Notes: generated by a model from the sequence alone, not told the origin. Counted from the stretch's first letter, positions 23,931 through 33,952 are shown. The stretch is 64,000 bases of DNA from Ruminobacter sp964520475 (GCA_964520475.1 CAZFNS010000008.1:1-64000), one strand, 5' to 3'. Translations and numbers: made by a program.

Positions 23931-25838
23931 ATGAGCGACGAGAAAGACGCCGGGAAATACGCTTTGCTGAATTCGGTAAATTCCCCGGCGGATCTGAAAA
24001 AGCTTCCCCTGAGCAGCCTCGGGGAACTGGCGGCCGAGCTCAGGGATTTCCTGATCAGCACCGTGAGCAAAACGAGCGGCCATTTCGCCTCCGGGCTCGG
24101 CGTCATCGAGCTCACCGTCGCCCTCCACTACGTCTTCGACGCCCCGGAGGATCAGATCATCTGGGACGTGGGGCACCAGGCTTATCCCCACAAGATCCTC
24201 ACGGGCCGGCGGGACCGGCTGCACACCATCCGCCAGAAGGGCGGGCTCCATCCCTTCCTGTGGCGGGACGAAAGCGAATACGACGTCTTTTCCACCGGGC
24301 ACGCGAGCACCTCGATAAGCGAGGCGCTGGGGCTCGCCATCGCCGACCGTCTCCTGAAAAGGAACCGCCACGTCGTCGCGGTGCTCGGCGACGGCGCCCT
24401 CACCGGCGGCGTGGCCTTCGAGGCCCTCAATCACGCGGGCGATCTCCTCGAGAACATGCTGCTTATCCTCAACGACAACGAAATGAGCATATCCGGCAGC
24501 GTCGGCAGCATCTCCCGGCACCTCGCCATGTGGCTTTCCTCCCCGTCGTACAACAACATCGTGCAGAGCGGGCGCCGCACCCTGGACGCCGTCCCCAAGA
24601 TCAAGGAACTGATGGACCGGGCGCACGAGCACATCAAGGGCATGATCATGCCCGGGACGCTGTTCGAGGAATTCGGGTTCAATTACGTGGGCCCCTTCGA
24701 CGGGCACGACATCGGGACGCTCGTCGCGGCGCTGCAGAACTTAAAGCAGGTCAAAGGGCCGCGGATCATGCACGTGCGCACGGTGAAGGGCAAGGGCTAC
24801 CGGCCCGCCGAGGTCGACCCGACGGCCTATCACGGCGTGCCCAAGTTCGAGGTGCCGGTGGGCGTGGACGCGGATCCCGCCAAAAAGCGCGGCACCTTCG
24901 ACGAAAATTTCGGGAACTGGCTGGTTTACGCGGCCGAGCGCGACGAAAGGCTCGTCGGGATCACCCCCGCGATGTGCGCCGGCTCGGGCATGGGCGAGTT
25001 TTCGCGCCGGTTCCCCGACCGGTTCTTCGACACGGCCATCGCCGAGCAGCACGCCGTGCTGCTGTCGAGCGGGCTGGCCGCGGGCGGGCTGCATCCGGTG
25101 GCGTGCGTTTACTCCACCTTCCTGCAGCGGGCTTACGACCAGATCATCCACGACCTGGCCATCCAGAACCTGCCGGTGGTGCTGGCCATCGACCGCGCCG
25201 GGATCGTGGGCCCGGACGGCCCGACGCACCAGGGCGTTTTCGACATCGCCTACGTCAGATCGGTGCCGAACATGACGCTGATGGCGCCGCGGTCCCTCGG
25301 GATGCAGTGGAAGATGCTCAACACGGCTCTCGCGTGCGGGCGGCCGGCCGCCGTGCGGTACCCGCGCGGCCCGGGCGAGCCCGGCGACCTCGTCCGCGAC
25401 GGGTCGGTCGTGGAGATCGGCCGGGGCGAGATCCTCAGAAAAGGCCGGGACGTCTGCTTCATGGTCTGGGGGCCCCTGGTCGGCGACGTGCTGCGCGCCG
25501 CGGAAGAGGAGGGCTTCGGCTGCACCGTCGCCGACATGCGCTTCGTCAAGCCCCTCGACGAGGAGCTCATTCTCGCCATGGCGCGGGAGCACGACGTCAT
25601 CGTCACCCTCGAGGACGGGGTCGTGCGGGGCGGCGTCGGCGAGGAGGTCGGCCGGATCGTCCAGGAGAACTTCATAACCTGTCCCGTCCTCTGCGTTGGG
25701 ATCCCGGACGAGTTCGCCGAGCAGGCGTCGCCCGCCGAGATCTACGAGCTGTACGGCATGACCGGCCGGCAGGTCATACGGCGGGGCAGGGAGTTTTACG
25801 AGAAATACCGGGCCCTGCGGGAGCGGGGCGGGGCCTGA
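23931..25838 (+). CDS. dxs: 1-deoxy-D-xylulose-5-phosphate synthase
   Basis: The TPP enzyme that joins pyruvate and glyceraldehyde 3-phosphate in the first step of the MEP isoprenoid pathway. The 635-residue product has WDVGHQAYPHK, the TPP motif GDGALTGG to LNDNEMSIS, the transketolase-like AIAEQHAV and the C-terminal domain. It lies 4 bp after ispA. dxr is also in this window (42951-44144). Confidence 0.97.
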   Translation: MSDEKDAGKYALLNSVNSPADLKKLPLSSLGELAAELRDFLISTVSKTSGHFASGLGVIELTVALHYVFDAPEDQIIWDVGHQAYPHKILTGRRDRLHTIRQKGGLHPFLWRDESEYDVFSTGHASTSISEALGLAIADRLLKRNRHVVAVLGDGALTGGVAFEALNHAGDLLENMLLILNDNEMSISGSVGSISRHLAMWLSSPSYNNIVQSGRRTLDAVPKIKELMDRAHEHIKGMIMPGTLFEEFGFNYVGPFDGHDIGTLVAALQNLKQVKGPRIMHVRTVKGKGYRPAEVDPTAYHGVPKFEVPVGVDADPAKKRGTFDENFGNWLVYAAERDERLVGITPAMCAGSGMGEFSRRFPDRFFDTAIAEQHAVLLSSGLAAGGLHPVACVYSTFLQRAYDQIIHDLAIQNLPVVLAIDRAGIVGPDGPTHQGVFDIAYVRSVPNMTLMAPRSLGMQWKMLNTALACGRPAAVRYPRGPGEPGDLVRDGSVVEIGRGEILRKGRDVCFMVWGPLVGDVLRAAEEEGFGCTVADMRFVKPLDEELILAMAREHDVIVTLEDGVVRGGVGEEVGRIVQENFITCPVLCVGIPDEFAEQASPAEIYELYGMTGRQVIRRGREFYEKYRALRERGGA

Positions 25839-25900
25839 CCCCGTTTTCCCGGGAGGGGCGCGCGGTCCCCCGCGGCGCCGCCGGCATCGGAGGAGTGCAA

Positions 25901-26389
25901 ATGCCATCATTCGACATAGTTTCCGAACTGCAGATGAACGAGGTCCGCAACGCGGTGGACAACGCCTCCCGCGAAATCGGGAGCCGCTTTGATTTCAGGG
26001 GCGTCGAGGCGGAGTTCTCCCTCGACGAGAAGGAGAAGCGGATCAGGCTCGGGGCCGACGCGGATTTCCGGATCAGGCAGATGAACGACATCCTGCGCGA
26101 CAAAATGTCGAAACGCAACATCGACCCCGCGGCGCTGGATTTCGGGGAGCCGGAGCCGTCCGGGAAGAGATGCCTCGAAACCGTGCGGCTCAAGAGCGGC
26201 ATCGACCAGCCTACGGCCAGGAAGCTGGTCAAACTCGTCAAGGACTCGAAAATCAAGGTGACCGCCCAGATCCAGGGCGACGCGGTCCGGGTGACGGGCA
26301 AGAAGAGGGACGACCTGCAGGCGGTCATCGCCCTGGTCAGGGGCGCGGATCTCGGGCAGCCCTTCCAGTTCAACAATTTCAGGGACTGA
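25901..26389 (+). CDS. yajQ: Nucleotide-binding protein YajQ (UPF0234)
   Basis: A 162-residue two-domain protein of the YajQ family, some members of which bind cyclic di-GMP. The start MPSFDIVSEL, the central RNAVDNASREI and SRFDFRGVEA, and the ending DLGQPFQFNNFRD are nearly identical to E. coli YajQ. A GGAGG-type site precedes the ATG at 25901. It follows dxs by 62 bp. The E. coli neighbourhood also places yajQ next to panE and dxs. Whether this orthologue binds c-di-GMP is unknown. Confidence 0.94.
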   Translation: MPSFDIVSELQMNEVRNAVDNASREIGSRFDFRGVEAEFSLDEKEKRIRLGADADFRIRQMNDILRDKMSKRNIDPAALDFGEPEPSGKRCLETVRLKSGIDQPTARKLVKLVKDSKIKVTAQIQGDAVRVTGKKRDDLQAVIALVRGADLGQPFQFNNFRD

Positions 26390-26408
26390 CGCCGGCTACG
26401 GGGCTTAA

Positions 26409-27830
26409 ATGAACGGGACCGCACTGCCGGCGGGGGACGAGAGCGTCTGGCGCCGGATCTTCTCCGTCAAAATGCTGATCTGCACGGGGCTGGGCTTCAG
26501 TTCCGGGCTGCCCCTCTATCTCCTGCTCAATCTGGTGTCGGCGTGGCTGCGCGACAGCGGGGCCGATCTCAGGACCATCGGCCTGTTCTCCGTATGCAGT
26601 TTCCCGTACGTGTGGAAGTTCCTCTGGTCCCCGCTCCTCGACCGCTACAGCCCGCTCGGGCTTGGGCGGCGCCGCGGCTGGATGATCCTGACCCAGCTGG
26701 CCCTGTTCCTGACGATGGGCTCCATGGGCTTTTTCTCGCCGGGCGACGAAGAGCCGATCCTGAGTCTGGGCGGGGGCCCGGCCCTCCGGCAGATCCACGC
26801 GGTGATGGCGCTCTGCTTCCTCGTTTCCCTGTTCTCGGCCACCCAGGACATCGCCCTCGACGCCTACCGGCGCGAAATCCTCGACGACGCCGAGCTCGGC
26901 CTCGGCAATTCGATATTCATCAACGCCTACCGGCTCGCCGGCCTCGTGCCCGGGGCCCTGTCGCTGTACCTGAGCGACATCCTGCCCTGGAGTCTCGTGT
27001 TCGTAATCACCGCCGCGTTCATGTCGGCGGGAGTCGTCACCTCGTTCCTCGTGAGCGAGCCGGAGCGGGGAACTCCGCCGCGGACGCTCCGGGAGTCGGT
27101 GGTCGAGCCTTTCGCCGATTTCGTGCGGCGCCGCGGGATCCCGGGCTTCGCCGGCATGATCGTCTTCATTTTTCTGTACAAATTCGGCGACAGCATGGCC
27201 ACGGCCCTGTCCACGCCCTTCTACATGGACATGGGCTACACGAGGACCCAGATCGGCCTGGTGAACAAGATGGTGGGGCTGTGGGCGATGGTCGCGGGCA
27301 GCATCGCCGGCGGGATCATCATGCTCAGGATCGGCATCAACCGGGCGCTGTGGCTGTTCGGGGTGGGGCAGATCGTCACCATCCTGGGATTCGTCGCGAT
27401 CGCCCACGTCTGGAAGAACCAGGCCGAGTTCGCCGGCCTGCTGCTCGCGGCGGACAGCCTCGTCGCCGGGATCACCGGCTTCAATCCCGGCGCCGCGGCC
27501 GCGTTCAGTTTCCCGAGCGTGACCCTGCTTTCCCTGGTCGTGGGGGGCGAATGCCTCGGGGCGGGGCTCGGCACGGCGTGCTTCGTCGCGTACATGTGCC
27601 GGGAGACGGGCGGGAAGCACGTCGCCACGCAGCTCGCCCTCCTCACCGCGCTCGCGGCCGTGCCGCGCACGGTGTGCAACGCCACGACCGGCTACATCAT
27701 CGAGGCGGCGGGGTACGAGAATTTCTTCGTCATCTGCTACGCCCTGGCGATTCCCGGCATGCTGATGCTGCTCTACGTCGCCCCGTACGGCGGGGACGGC
27801 GCCGGGGAACGGGAGCCGGCCGGCGGCTGA
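26409..27830 (+). CDS. ampG: Muropeptide permease AmpG (MFS)
   Basis: Imports anhydro-muropeptides for cell-wall recycling. The 473-residue product is a 12-14 helix MFS protein with the AmpG pattern GFSSGLPLYLLL near residue 27. The loop KFLWSPLLDRYSPLGLGRRRGW, the ATQDIALDAYRREI stretch, and LYKFGD with VNKMVG in the second half also fit. A 19-bp gap after yajQ suggests co-transcription. No ampD or beta-lactamase is nearby. Confidence 0.92.
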   Translation: MNGTALPAGDESVWRRIFSVKMLICTGLGFSSGLPLYLLLNLVSAWLRDSGADLRTIGLFSVCSFPYVWKFLWSPLLDRYSPLGLGRRRGWMILTQLALFLTMGSMGFFSPGDEEPILSLGGGPALRQIHAVMALCFLVSLFSATQDIALDAYRREILDDAELGLGNSIFINAYRLAGLVPGALSLYLSDILPWSLVFVITAAFMSAGVVTSFLVSEPERGTPPRTLRESVVEPFADFVRRRGIPGFAGMIVFIFLYKFGDSMATALSTPFYMDMGYTRTQIGLVNKMVGLWAMVAGSIAGGIIMLRIGINRALWLFGVGQIVTILGFVAIAHVWKNQAEFAGLLLAADSLVAGITGFNPGAAAAFSFPSVTLLSLVVGGECLGAGLGTACFVAYMCRETGGKHVATQLALLTALAAVPRTVCNATTGYIIEAAGYENFFVICYALAIPGMLMLLYVAPYGGDGAGEREPAGG

Positions 27831-27905
27831 TCCGCCCCGCGGGGCGGAGAATGTCACATATTGCAATCGTCCCCGGCGGTAAAAATCTAAATCGGATCGG
27901 CTTTA

Positions 27906-27914
27906 TGCTAAACT
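27906..27914 (+). promoter_or_regulatory. Promoter of the nqr operon
   Basis: TGCTAAACT, an extended -10. No clear -35. A CGTCTTTT/AAAAGACG hairpin (27936-27956, 8-bp stem) follows in the leader. The rest of 27831-28029 holds no gene. Confidence 0.45.
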
Positions 27915-28029
27915 GTCAGATGATTCCGACGGTCACGTCTTTTCGGCGAAAAGACGGGGGATCGCGGTTGTCGGGTCTGTCACGCGCAGACATAGAGCTT
28001 TCTTCAGCAGTTTATTCTTCGGAAACACC

Positions 28030-29382
28030 ATGATAAATATCAAGAAAGGACTGGATATTCCCATCAGCGGCAAGCCGGAAAACGTGATAAACGCCAGCGC
28101 CAACGCCGTGAGGCACGCGGCCGTGCTGGGCACGGATTTTCCCGGGCTCAAGCCGTCCATGCAGGTGGAGGTCGGCGACGTCGTCGACAAGGGTCAGACC
28201 CTTTTCACGGATAAGAAAAATCCCGGGGTCTGCTACACCTCCCCCGTTCCCGGCAGGGTGGCGGCGGTGAACCGCGGCGAGAGAAGGGCTTTCCAGTCGG
28301 TAGTCATAGAATTGGATTCTGCTATCGTGGGTAGCAGGAAGTTCAACGCCTATCCCGCCGAAAACCTCAGCGAGCTGGGCAGGGACGCCGTGGCCGGGCA
28401 GTTGATCGAGTCCGGGGCCTGGGTTTCCTTCAGGACCCGTCCCTACAGCAAGACCCCCGCTCCCGGCTCCGTTCCGGAGCACATCTTCGTGACGGCCATG
28501 GACACCAACCCCCTCGCCGGCGATCCCAAGGTGATAATCAGCAGCCACGCCAAGGATTTCTGCGACGGCCTCGACGTGCTCAGCGTCCTGACCGACGGCA
28601 ACGTGTACGTGTGCAAGGGCGAGTCCTCGCTTCCCGCCGATTACCGCTCCCCGCGGATCCAGGAAAAGATCTTCGTCGGCAAGCACCCGGCCGGTCTCGC
28701 CGGAACCCACATCCACTTCACGCACCGGGCCTCCGAGGAGCACGTGATGTGGTCCGTGGGCTACCAGGACGTCATCGCCATCGGCCATCTGTTCAGGACG
28801 GGCGACATCTACAGCGAAAGAATCGTCAGCCTGGCCGGACCGAACGTGTCGAACCCGCGCCTCGTCAGGACGGTGCGCGGCGCGTGCGTCTCCGAGCTCG
28901 TCAGAAACGAGCTCGCCGGCTCGAACTACCGGGTGATCGCCGGATCGGTGCTGAACGGCAACACCGCCGCGGGGCCGTTCGATTACCTGGGCCGGTTCCA
29001 CCAGCAGATCAGCGTGATCCCCGAGGGGAACCGCCGCGAGTTCCTGGGCTGGGTCATGCCGGGATTCGCGAAGCACTCCGTCACCAGGACCCTGGCGAGC
29101 AGCTTCTTCCCGCCGCGCGACTTCGAAATCACCACCGCCGTGAACGGCGGCTCCCGGGCCATGGTGCCGATCGGCTCGTACGACAAGGTCATGCCTCTCG
29201 ACATCATCCCGGCGATGCTGCTCAGGGCCATCGAAATCGGCGACACCGACACGGCCAGGCTGCTCGGGTGCATGGAGCTCGACGAGGAGGATCTCGCCCT
29301 GTGCACCTACGTGTGCCCGGGCAAGACCGACTACGGCCGGCTGCTCAGGAAGTGTCTGACCAAGATTGAGCTTGAGGGGTAA
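28030..29382 (+). CDS. nqrA: Na+-translocating NADH:quinone reductase subunit A
   Basis: The cytoplasmic peripheral subunit of Na+-NQR, which couples NADH oxidation and ubiquinone reduction to sodium export. The 450-residue product starts MINIKKGLDIPISGKPE and has the family central region ENLSELGRDAVAG and C-terminal CTYVCPGKTDYG. It is the first of six genes in the standard order nqrABCDEF, with gaps of 0-15 bp or overlaps, so one transcript is expected. Confidence 0.97.
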   Translation: MINIKKGLDIPISGKPENVINASANAVRHAAVLGTDFPGLKPSMQVEVGDVVDKGQTLFTDKKNPGVCYTSPVPGRVAAVNRGERRAFQSVVIELDSAIVGSRKFNAYPAENLSELGRDAVAGQLIESGAWVSFRTRPYSKTPAPGSVPEHIFVTAMDTNPLAGDPKVIISSHAKDFCDGLDVLSVLTDGNVYVCKGESSLPADYRSPRIQEKIFVGKHPAGLAGTHIHFTHRASEEHVMWSVGYQDVIAIGHLFRTGDIYSERIVSLAGPNVSNPRLVRTVRGACVSELVRNELAGSNYRVIAGSVLNGNTAAGPFDYLGRFHQQISVIPEGNRREFLGWVMPGFAKHSVTRTLASSFFPPRDFEITTAVNGGSRAMVPIGSYDKVMPLDIIPAMLLRAIEIGDTDTARLLGCMELDEEDLALCTYVCPGKTDYGRLLRKCLTKIELEG

Positions 29383-29385
29383 CAG

Positions 29386-30645
29386 ATGATCCTTAAAATT
29401 TTAAACATGCTTGAACCCCTGTTCTCCAAGGGCGGCAGGCTCGAGACGCTGAGTCCTCTGTTCGAGGGCGTCTCGACTTTCTTGTACACACCCGGCACGG
29501 TGACCCGCAACACCACCACCCACGTGCGCGACTTCCTCGATTTCAAGCGCATGATGATCATGGTGTTCTTCGCCGTGTTCCCCGCCATGTTCTGGGGCTG
29601 GTACAATATCGGCAGCCAGACCGTGAGCGCCTTCGCCTCGAGCCCCGAGCTGGCTGCGCAGGCCCTGAAGCAGTTCGAGCTGCTCGGGCCCGACTGGCAT
29701 TTCGCCCTGGTGAAGCTGCTCGGCGGATCGCTCGGCGCCGACGCCGGGTTCTACAGCCGGATGCTGATCGGCGCGGTCTTTTTCCTGCCGGTCTACGCCG
29801 TCTCCTTCGGGGTGGGCGCCTTCTGGGAGATCCTGTTCTGCATAATCCGCAAGCACGAGGTTAACGAGGGTCTGTTCGTGACCTCGCTGTTCTTCGCCCT
29901 GATCCTGCCCCCGACGATCCCGCTGTGGCAGGTCGCCCTCGGCATTTCCTTCGGCGTCATCATCGGCAAGGAGGTGTTCGGCGGCACCGGGCGCAACTTC
30001 ATGAACCCGGCCCTCGTCGGCCGCGCGTTCCTGTTCTTCGCGTACCCCGCCCAGATTACCGGCGACTCCGTGTGGGTGCCGGTGGACGGCTTCACCGGGC
30101 CGACCGCCCTCAGCTACTACGCCAAGAACGGGTCTCTGCCGGTCAGCCAGCTCGACGCGTTCCTCGGCAACCTGCCCGGCTGCATGGGCGAGGGTTCCAC
30201 GCTGTGCATCTTCATCGGCGGCATCGCCCTGCTGATCATGGGCATCTCCTCGCTGCGCGTGGTGCTCGGCGGCTTCATCGGCCTCGCGGCCATGACCATG
30301 ATCTGCAACTTCATCGCCTCCCCGGACTCGGCGAACCTGATGCTCAACATGCACATCACCGAGCATATCGTCCTCGGCGGCTTCGCGTTCGGCATCTTCT
30401 TCATGGCCACCGACCCGGTTTCGTCCGCCTTCACCGGCCCGGGCAAGTGGGCGTTCGGCGTGCTCATCGGCGTGATGGTCGTGCTGATCCGCGTGCTGAA
30501 CCCCGCCTATCCGGAAGGCGTGATGCTGGCGATCCTGTTCGCCAACTGCTGGGCGCCGCTGTTCGACTACTGCGTGTCCCAGTTCAACATCAACCGCCGC
30601 CGGCACGCCGCCGCGCCTAAATTAGTAAAGGGGAGGGTAATTTAA
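29386..30645 (+). CDS. nqrB: Na+-NQR subunit B
   Basis: A 419-residue membrane subunit with about ten helices, a covalent FMN and riboflavin, and part of the sodium path. The flavin-accepting Thr should be Thr240 in DGFTGPT (30085-30105), at the position of T236 in Vibrio. The usual motif is [S/T]GAT; here A is replaced by P. The start has GAGGGG upstream. nqrC starts one base after its stop. Confidence 0.96.
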   Translation: MILKILNMLEPLFSKGGRLETLSPLFEGVSTFLYTPGTVTRNTTTHVRDFLDFKRMMIMVFFAVFPAMFWGWYNIGSQTVSAFASSPELAAQALKQFELLGPDWHFALVKLLGGSLGADAGFYSRMLIGAVFFLPVYAVSFGVGAFWEILFCIIRKHEVNEGLFVTSLFFALILPPTIPLWQVALGISFGVIIGKEVFGGTGRNFMNPALVGRAFLFFAYPAQITGDSVWVPVDGFTGPTALSYYAKNGSLPVSQLDAFLGNLPGCMGEGSTLCIFIGGIALLIMGISSLRVVLGGFIGLAAMTMICNFIASPDSANLMLNMHITEHIVLGGFAFGIFFMATDPVSSAFTGPGKWAFGVLIGVMVVLIRVLNPAYPEGVMLAILFANCWAPLFDYCVSQFNINRRRHAAAPKLVKGRVI

Positions 30646-30646
30646 G

Positions 30647-31462
30647 ATGGTTAAACAAGACAGCGCGATCCGGACGTTCGCCGTGATAGGCGTGCTGTGC
30701 TTCGTCTGCTCGGTCCTTGTTTGTCTGACGGTGGTCGTGCTCAAACCTCTCCAAGACCGGCAGATAAACTCCGACCGCGAAAAGAGCGTTCTGGAAGCCG
30801 CCGGCATCGACATCGGCGACGGGGACATTTCCGAGATCTTCCACAAGAGCGTGAACGCCCGGCTGCTCAACCTGGACACCGGCAAATTCGTGGACTCCGC
30901 CGATCTCAGGGAGATCGCGCAGTGCCCCGCGGACAAATCGGAATCGGACTGCGCCGGCTCCTACAACTTCGTCTCCGAGTCCAAGCTCGAGGCGAGGAAC
31001 CGGGAGATCGAGCCCGCGAGCGACTACGCGGGCATCAAGGTCCGCGCCGCCTACATGCCCGTGTACTTCGTGCGGAACGGGGACGGGGCGCTCACCCGGG
31101 TGGTGCTCCCGTTCTACGGCCAGGGCCTCTGGTCGACCATGTACGGCTACCTGGCCGTGGGCGTTGACGGCTCCACCATCGAGGGCCTGAAATACTACAA
31201 CCAGGGCGAGACCGCCGGTCTCGGCGCCGAGGTCACCAATCCGGCCTACACCGTCAAGTGGATCGCCAAAAAGCTCTACGGCGACGACGGGGTCTACCGG
31301 TTCGCGGTCAAAAAGCGCGCCGACGGCAACGATCCTTACCAGGTCGACGGCATTTCCGGCGCCACGCTGACGAGCGACGGCGTGAACGCCTCGGTCAGGT
31401 ACTGGTTCGAGATCGTCTACGCCGATTTCCTCAAGAAAGTCAAGAACAGGGAGGTGCAGTGA
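30647..31462 (+). CDS. nqrC: Na+-NQR subunit C
   Basis: A 271-residue subunit with one N-terminal helix (residues 8-30) and a periplasmic FMN domain. The flavinylation site is DGISGATLTS near the C-terminus, an intact ApbE target motif. Its stop overlaps the nqrD ATG (TGATG). Confidence 0.96.
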   Translation: MVKQDSAIRTFAVIGVLCFVCSVLVCLTVVVLKPLQDRQINSDREKSVLEAAGIDIGDGDISEIFHKSVNARLLNLDTGKFVDSADLREIAQCPADKSESDCAGSYNFVSESKLEARNREIEPASDYAGIKVRAAYMPVYFVRNGDGALTRVVLPFYGQGLWSTMYGYLAVGVDGSTIEGLKYYNQGETAGLGAEVTNPAYTVKWIAKKLYGDDGVYRFAVKKRADGNDPYQVDGISGATLTSDGVNASVRYWFEIVYADFLKKVKNREVQ

Positions 31463-32118
31463 TGAGTGATTTACCTACCTCGCGAGAGGCCTTCGTCAGG
31501 CCGCTGATACAGGACAACCCCGTGATGATCCAGGTGCTCGGCATCTGCTCGTCGCTGGCGGTGACCTCGAACATGAAGACCGCGCTGGTCATGAGCCTCG
31601 CCCTGACTTTCGTCACCGCGTTCTCCAACCTGATCATTTCCTCGATCCGCCGGTTCATCCCGAACAGCGTGAGAATCATCGCGCAGATGACGGTAATCGC
31701 CTCGCTGGTCATCATCGTCGACCAGCTGCTCAAGGCCTTCAGCTACGACCTGTCCAAGCAGCTCTCCGTGTTCGTCGGCCTGATCATCACGAACTGCATC
31801 GTCATGGGCCGGGCCGAGGCGTTCGCCATGAAGTACCCGCCCGTCCTGTCGTTCTTCGACGGTCTCGGCAACGGCTGCGGCTACGGCATCATCCTCTGCT
31901 TCCTCGGCACCGTCCGCGAGCTCGCCGGCTCGGGCAAATGGTTCGACGTCACCGTCTTCCAGACCGTGAACGACGGCGGCTGGTACGTGCCCAACGGCTT
32001 CATGCTCATGCCCCCGTGCGCCTTCTTCCTGATCGGCCTGCTCATCTGGCTGACCAACCAGGTCTGCGGCACCGGCGGCAAGCCCGACTATGACACAACT
32101 CGTAAGGACGCTTCATGA
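31462..32118 (+). CDS. nqrD: Na+-NQR subunit D
   Basis: A 218-residue six-helix membrane subunit that with NqrE holds an Fe-S centre between them. Conserved features are QALGICSSLAVT-like QVLGICSSLAVT near residue 25, with the cluster-ligand Cys, and TNCIVMGRAEAFAM. It overlaps both neighbours by a few bases (TGATG; ATGATG with nqrE). Confidence 0.96.
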   Translation: MSDLPTSREAFVRPLIQDNPVMIQVLGICSSLAVTSNMKTALVMSLALTFVTAFSNLIISSIRRFIPNSVRIIAQMTVIASLVIIVDQLLKAFSYDLSKQLSVFVGLIITNCIVMGRAEAFAMKYPPVLSFFDGLGNGCGYGIILCFLGTVRELAGSGKWFDVTVFQTVNDGGWYVPNGFMLMPPCAFFLIGLLIWLTNQVCGTGGKPDYDTTRKDAS

Positions 32119-32711
32119 TGGATTACGTAAATTTATTCATAAGGTCTGTTTTCATCGAAAACCTCGCGCTGAGCTTTTTCCTGGGCATGTGCACCTTCCT
32201 GGCCGTGTCCAAGAAGGTCAAGACGGCCATCGGCCTCGGCATCGCCGTCATCGTCGTGCAGACGATCGCGGTCCCGGCCAACAACGTCGTGTACACGTAC
32301 GTCCTGAAGCCCAACGCCATCCAGACCGGCATCGACCTGTCCTTCCTCGGGTTCATAACCTACATCGGCGTCATCGCCGCCCTGGTGCAGATCCTCGAGA
32401 TGTTCCTGGACAAGTACGTGCCCAGCCTGTATTCGGCGCTCGGCATCTTCCTGCCGCTCATCACCGTGAACTGCGCGATCTTCGGAGGCGTGTCGTTCAT
32501 GGTGCAGCGCGAGTACAACTTCGCCGAGTCGGTGGTGTACGGCATAGGATCGGGCTCCTCGTGGGCCCTGGCCCTGATTCTCCTCGCGGCCGTCCGCGAA
32601 AAGCTGAAGTACGCGCACCTCCCCGAGGGCCTGAACGGCCTCGGCATCGTGTTCATTACCGCGGGACTTATCGCCCTGGGCTTTATGTCCTTCTCCGGCA
32701 TTAAACTGTAA
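32115..32711 (+). CDS. nqrE: Na+-NQR subunit E
   Basis: A 198-residue six-helix paralogue of NqrD in inverted topology. It has LSFFLGMCTFLAVSKKV with the Cys near residue 26 and TVNCAIFGGVSFMVQRE with the second Cys. The first two codons are ATGATG, overlapping the nqrD stop. Maturation of the NqrD/E iron site needs NqrM, which is not encoded here. Confidence 0.96.
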   Translation: MMDYVNLFIRSVFIENLALSFFLGMCTFLAVSKKVKTAIGLGIAVIVVQTIAVPANNVVYTYVLKPNAIQTGIDLSFLGFITYIGVIAALVQILEMFLDKYVPSLYSALGIFLPLITVNCAIFGGVSFMVQREYNFAESVVYGIGSGSSWALALILLAAVREKLKYAHLPEGLNGLGIVFITAGLIALGFMSFSGIKL

Positions 32712-32725
32712 GGGGGCAAGAACAG

Positions 32726-33952
32726 ATGTTAACCGTATTGTATGGCGTCAGCCTGTTTATCATCATCGTGATGGCTCTGGTGAGCGCGATTGTCGTCGCC
32801 AAGCACTTCATGGTGAACAGCGGCGACGTGACCATCGGCATCAACGGCGATCCCGACAAGGCCGTGCAGGTGCCGGCGGGCGACAAGCTCCTGACGTCCC
32901 TCGCCAACCAGGGCATCTTCGTGCCGTCGGCGTGCGGCGGCGGCGGAGCCTGCGGGCAGTGCCGCTGCAAGGTGCTCAAGGGCGGCGGCGACGTGATCCC
33001 GACCGAGCTCGGCCACCTGACCAAGCGCGAGGTCCGCGAGGGCTGGCGCCTGGCCTGCCAGGTGGGCGTGCGCCAGAACATGGAGATCGAGCTCCCGGCT
33101 TCGGTCTTCGGCGTGAAGAAGTGGATCTGCACCGTCATTTCCAACAAGAACGTGGCCACGTTCATCAAGGAGCTGCGCCTGCGCATCCCCGAGGGGGAGG
33201 AGGTGCCGTTCCGGGCCGGCGGCTACATCCAGATCGAGGCCGAGCCCCACACCGTGAACTATCGGGATTTCGACATCCCGGAGGAATATCTCGGCGACTG
33301 GGAGAAGTACAAGCTCCGCGATCTGGTTTCCAAAGTGGACACGCACATCCTCAGGGCCTACTCCATGGCCTCCTATCCCGAGGAGAAGGGGCTCATCATG
33401 CTCAACGTGCGCATCGCCACGCCGCCCCTGCGCGACCTGACCCTGCCGCCGGGGCAGATGTCCTCGTACATCTGGTCCCTCAAGCCGGGCGACAAGGTCA
33501 CCATCTCCGGGCCGTTCGGCGAATTTTTCGCCAAGGAGACCGACGCCGAAATGGTGTTCATCGGCGGCGGCGCCGGCATGGCCCCGATGCGCTCGCACAT
33601 CTTCGACCAGCTCAAGCGCATCAAGACGAACCGCAAGATCAGCTTCTGGTACGGGGCGCGCTCCCTCAAGGAGATGTTCTACCAGGACGAGTTCGATCAG
33701 CTGGCCCGCGAGCATCCCAACTTCACCTGGCACGTCGCCCTGAGCGACGCCCAGCCCGAGGACAACTGGACGGGCTACACCGGCTTCATCTCCAACGTGC
33801 TTTACGAGAACTACCTCAAGAACCACAAGGCTCCGGAAGACTGCGAGTTCTACATGTGCGGTCCCCCGATGATGACGAAGTCGACCATCGACATGCTGCA
33901 CAGCCTGGGCGTTGAGGACGAGAACATTCTCCTCGACAATTTCGGCGCCTGA
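32726..33952 (+). CDS. nqrF: Na+-NQR subunit F (NADH-oxidising)
   Basis: A 408-residue electron entry subunit. It has an N-terminal membrane helix (2-25), a 2Fe-2S ferredoxin domain with Cys in SACGGGGACGQC and a fourth in RLACQV, an FAD domain (RAYSMAS), and an NADH domain with GGGAGMAPMRSH and the C-terminal MCGPPMM. The strong AAGGGGG upstream fixes the start. It is the last gene of the operon and is followed by an intrinsic terminator; apbE and nqrM, often downstream in Vibrio, are absent. Confidence 0.97.
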   Translation: MLTVLYGVSLFIIIVMALVSAIVVAKHFMVNSGDVTIGINGDPDKAVQVPAGDKLLTSLANQGIFVPSACGGGGACGQCRCKVLKGGGDVIPTELGHLTKREVREGWRLACQVGVRQNMEIELPASVFGVKKWICTVISNKNVATFIKELRLRIPEGEEVPFRAGGYIQIEAEPHTVNYRDFDIPEEYLGDWEKYKLRDLVSKVDTHILRAYSMASYPEEKGLIMLNVRIATPPLRDLTLPPGQMSSYIWSLKPGDKVTISGPFGEFFAKETDAEMVFIGGGAGMAPMRSHIFDQLKRIKTNRKISFWYGARSLKEMFYQDEFDQLAREHPNFTWHVALSDAQPEDNWTGYTGFISNVLYENYLKNHKAPEDCEFYMCGPPMMTKSTIDMLHSLGVEDENILLDNFGA

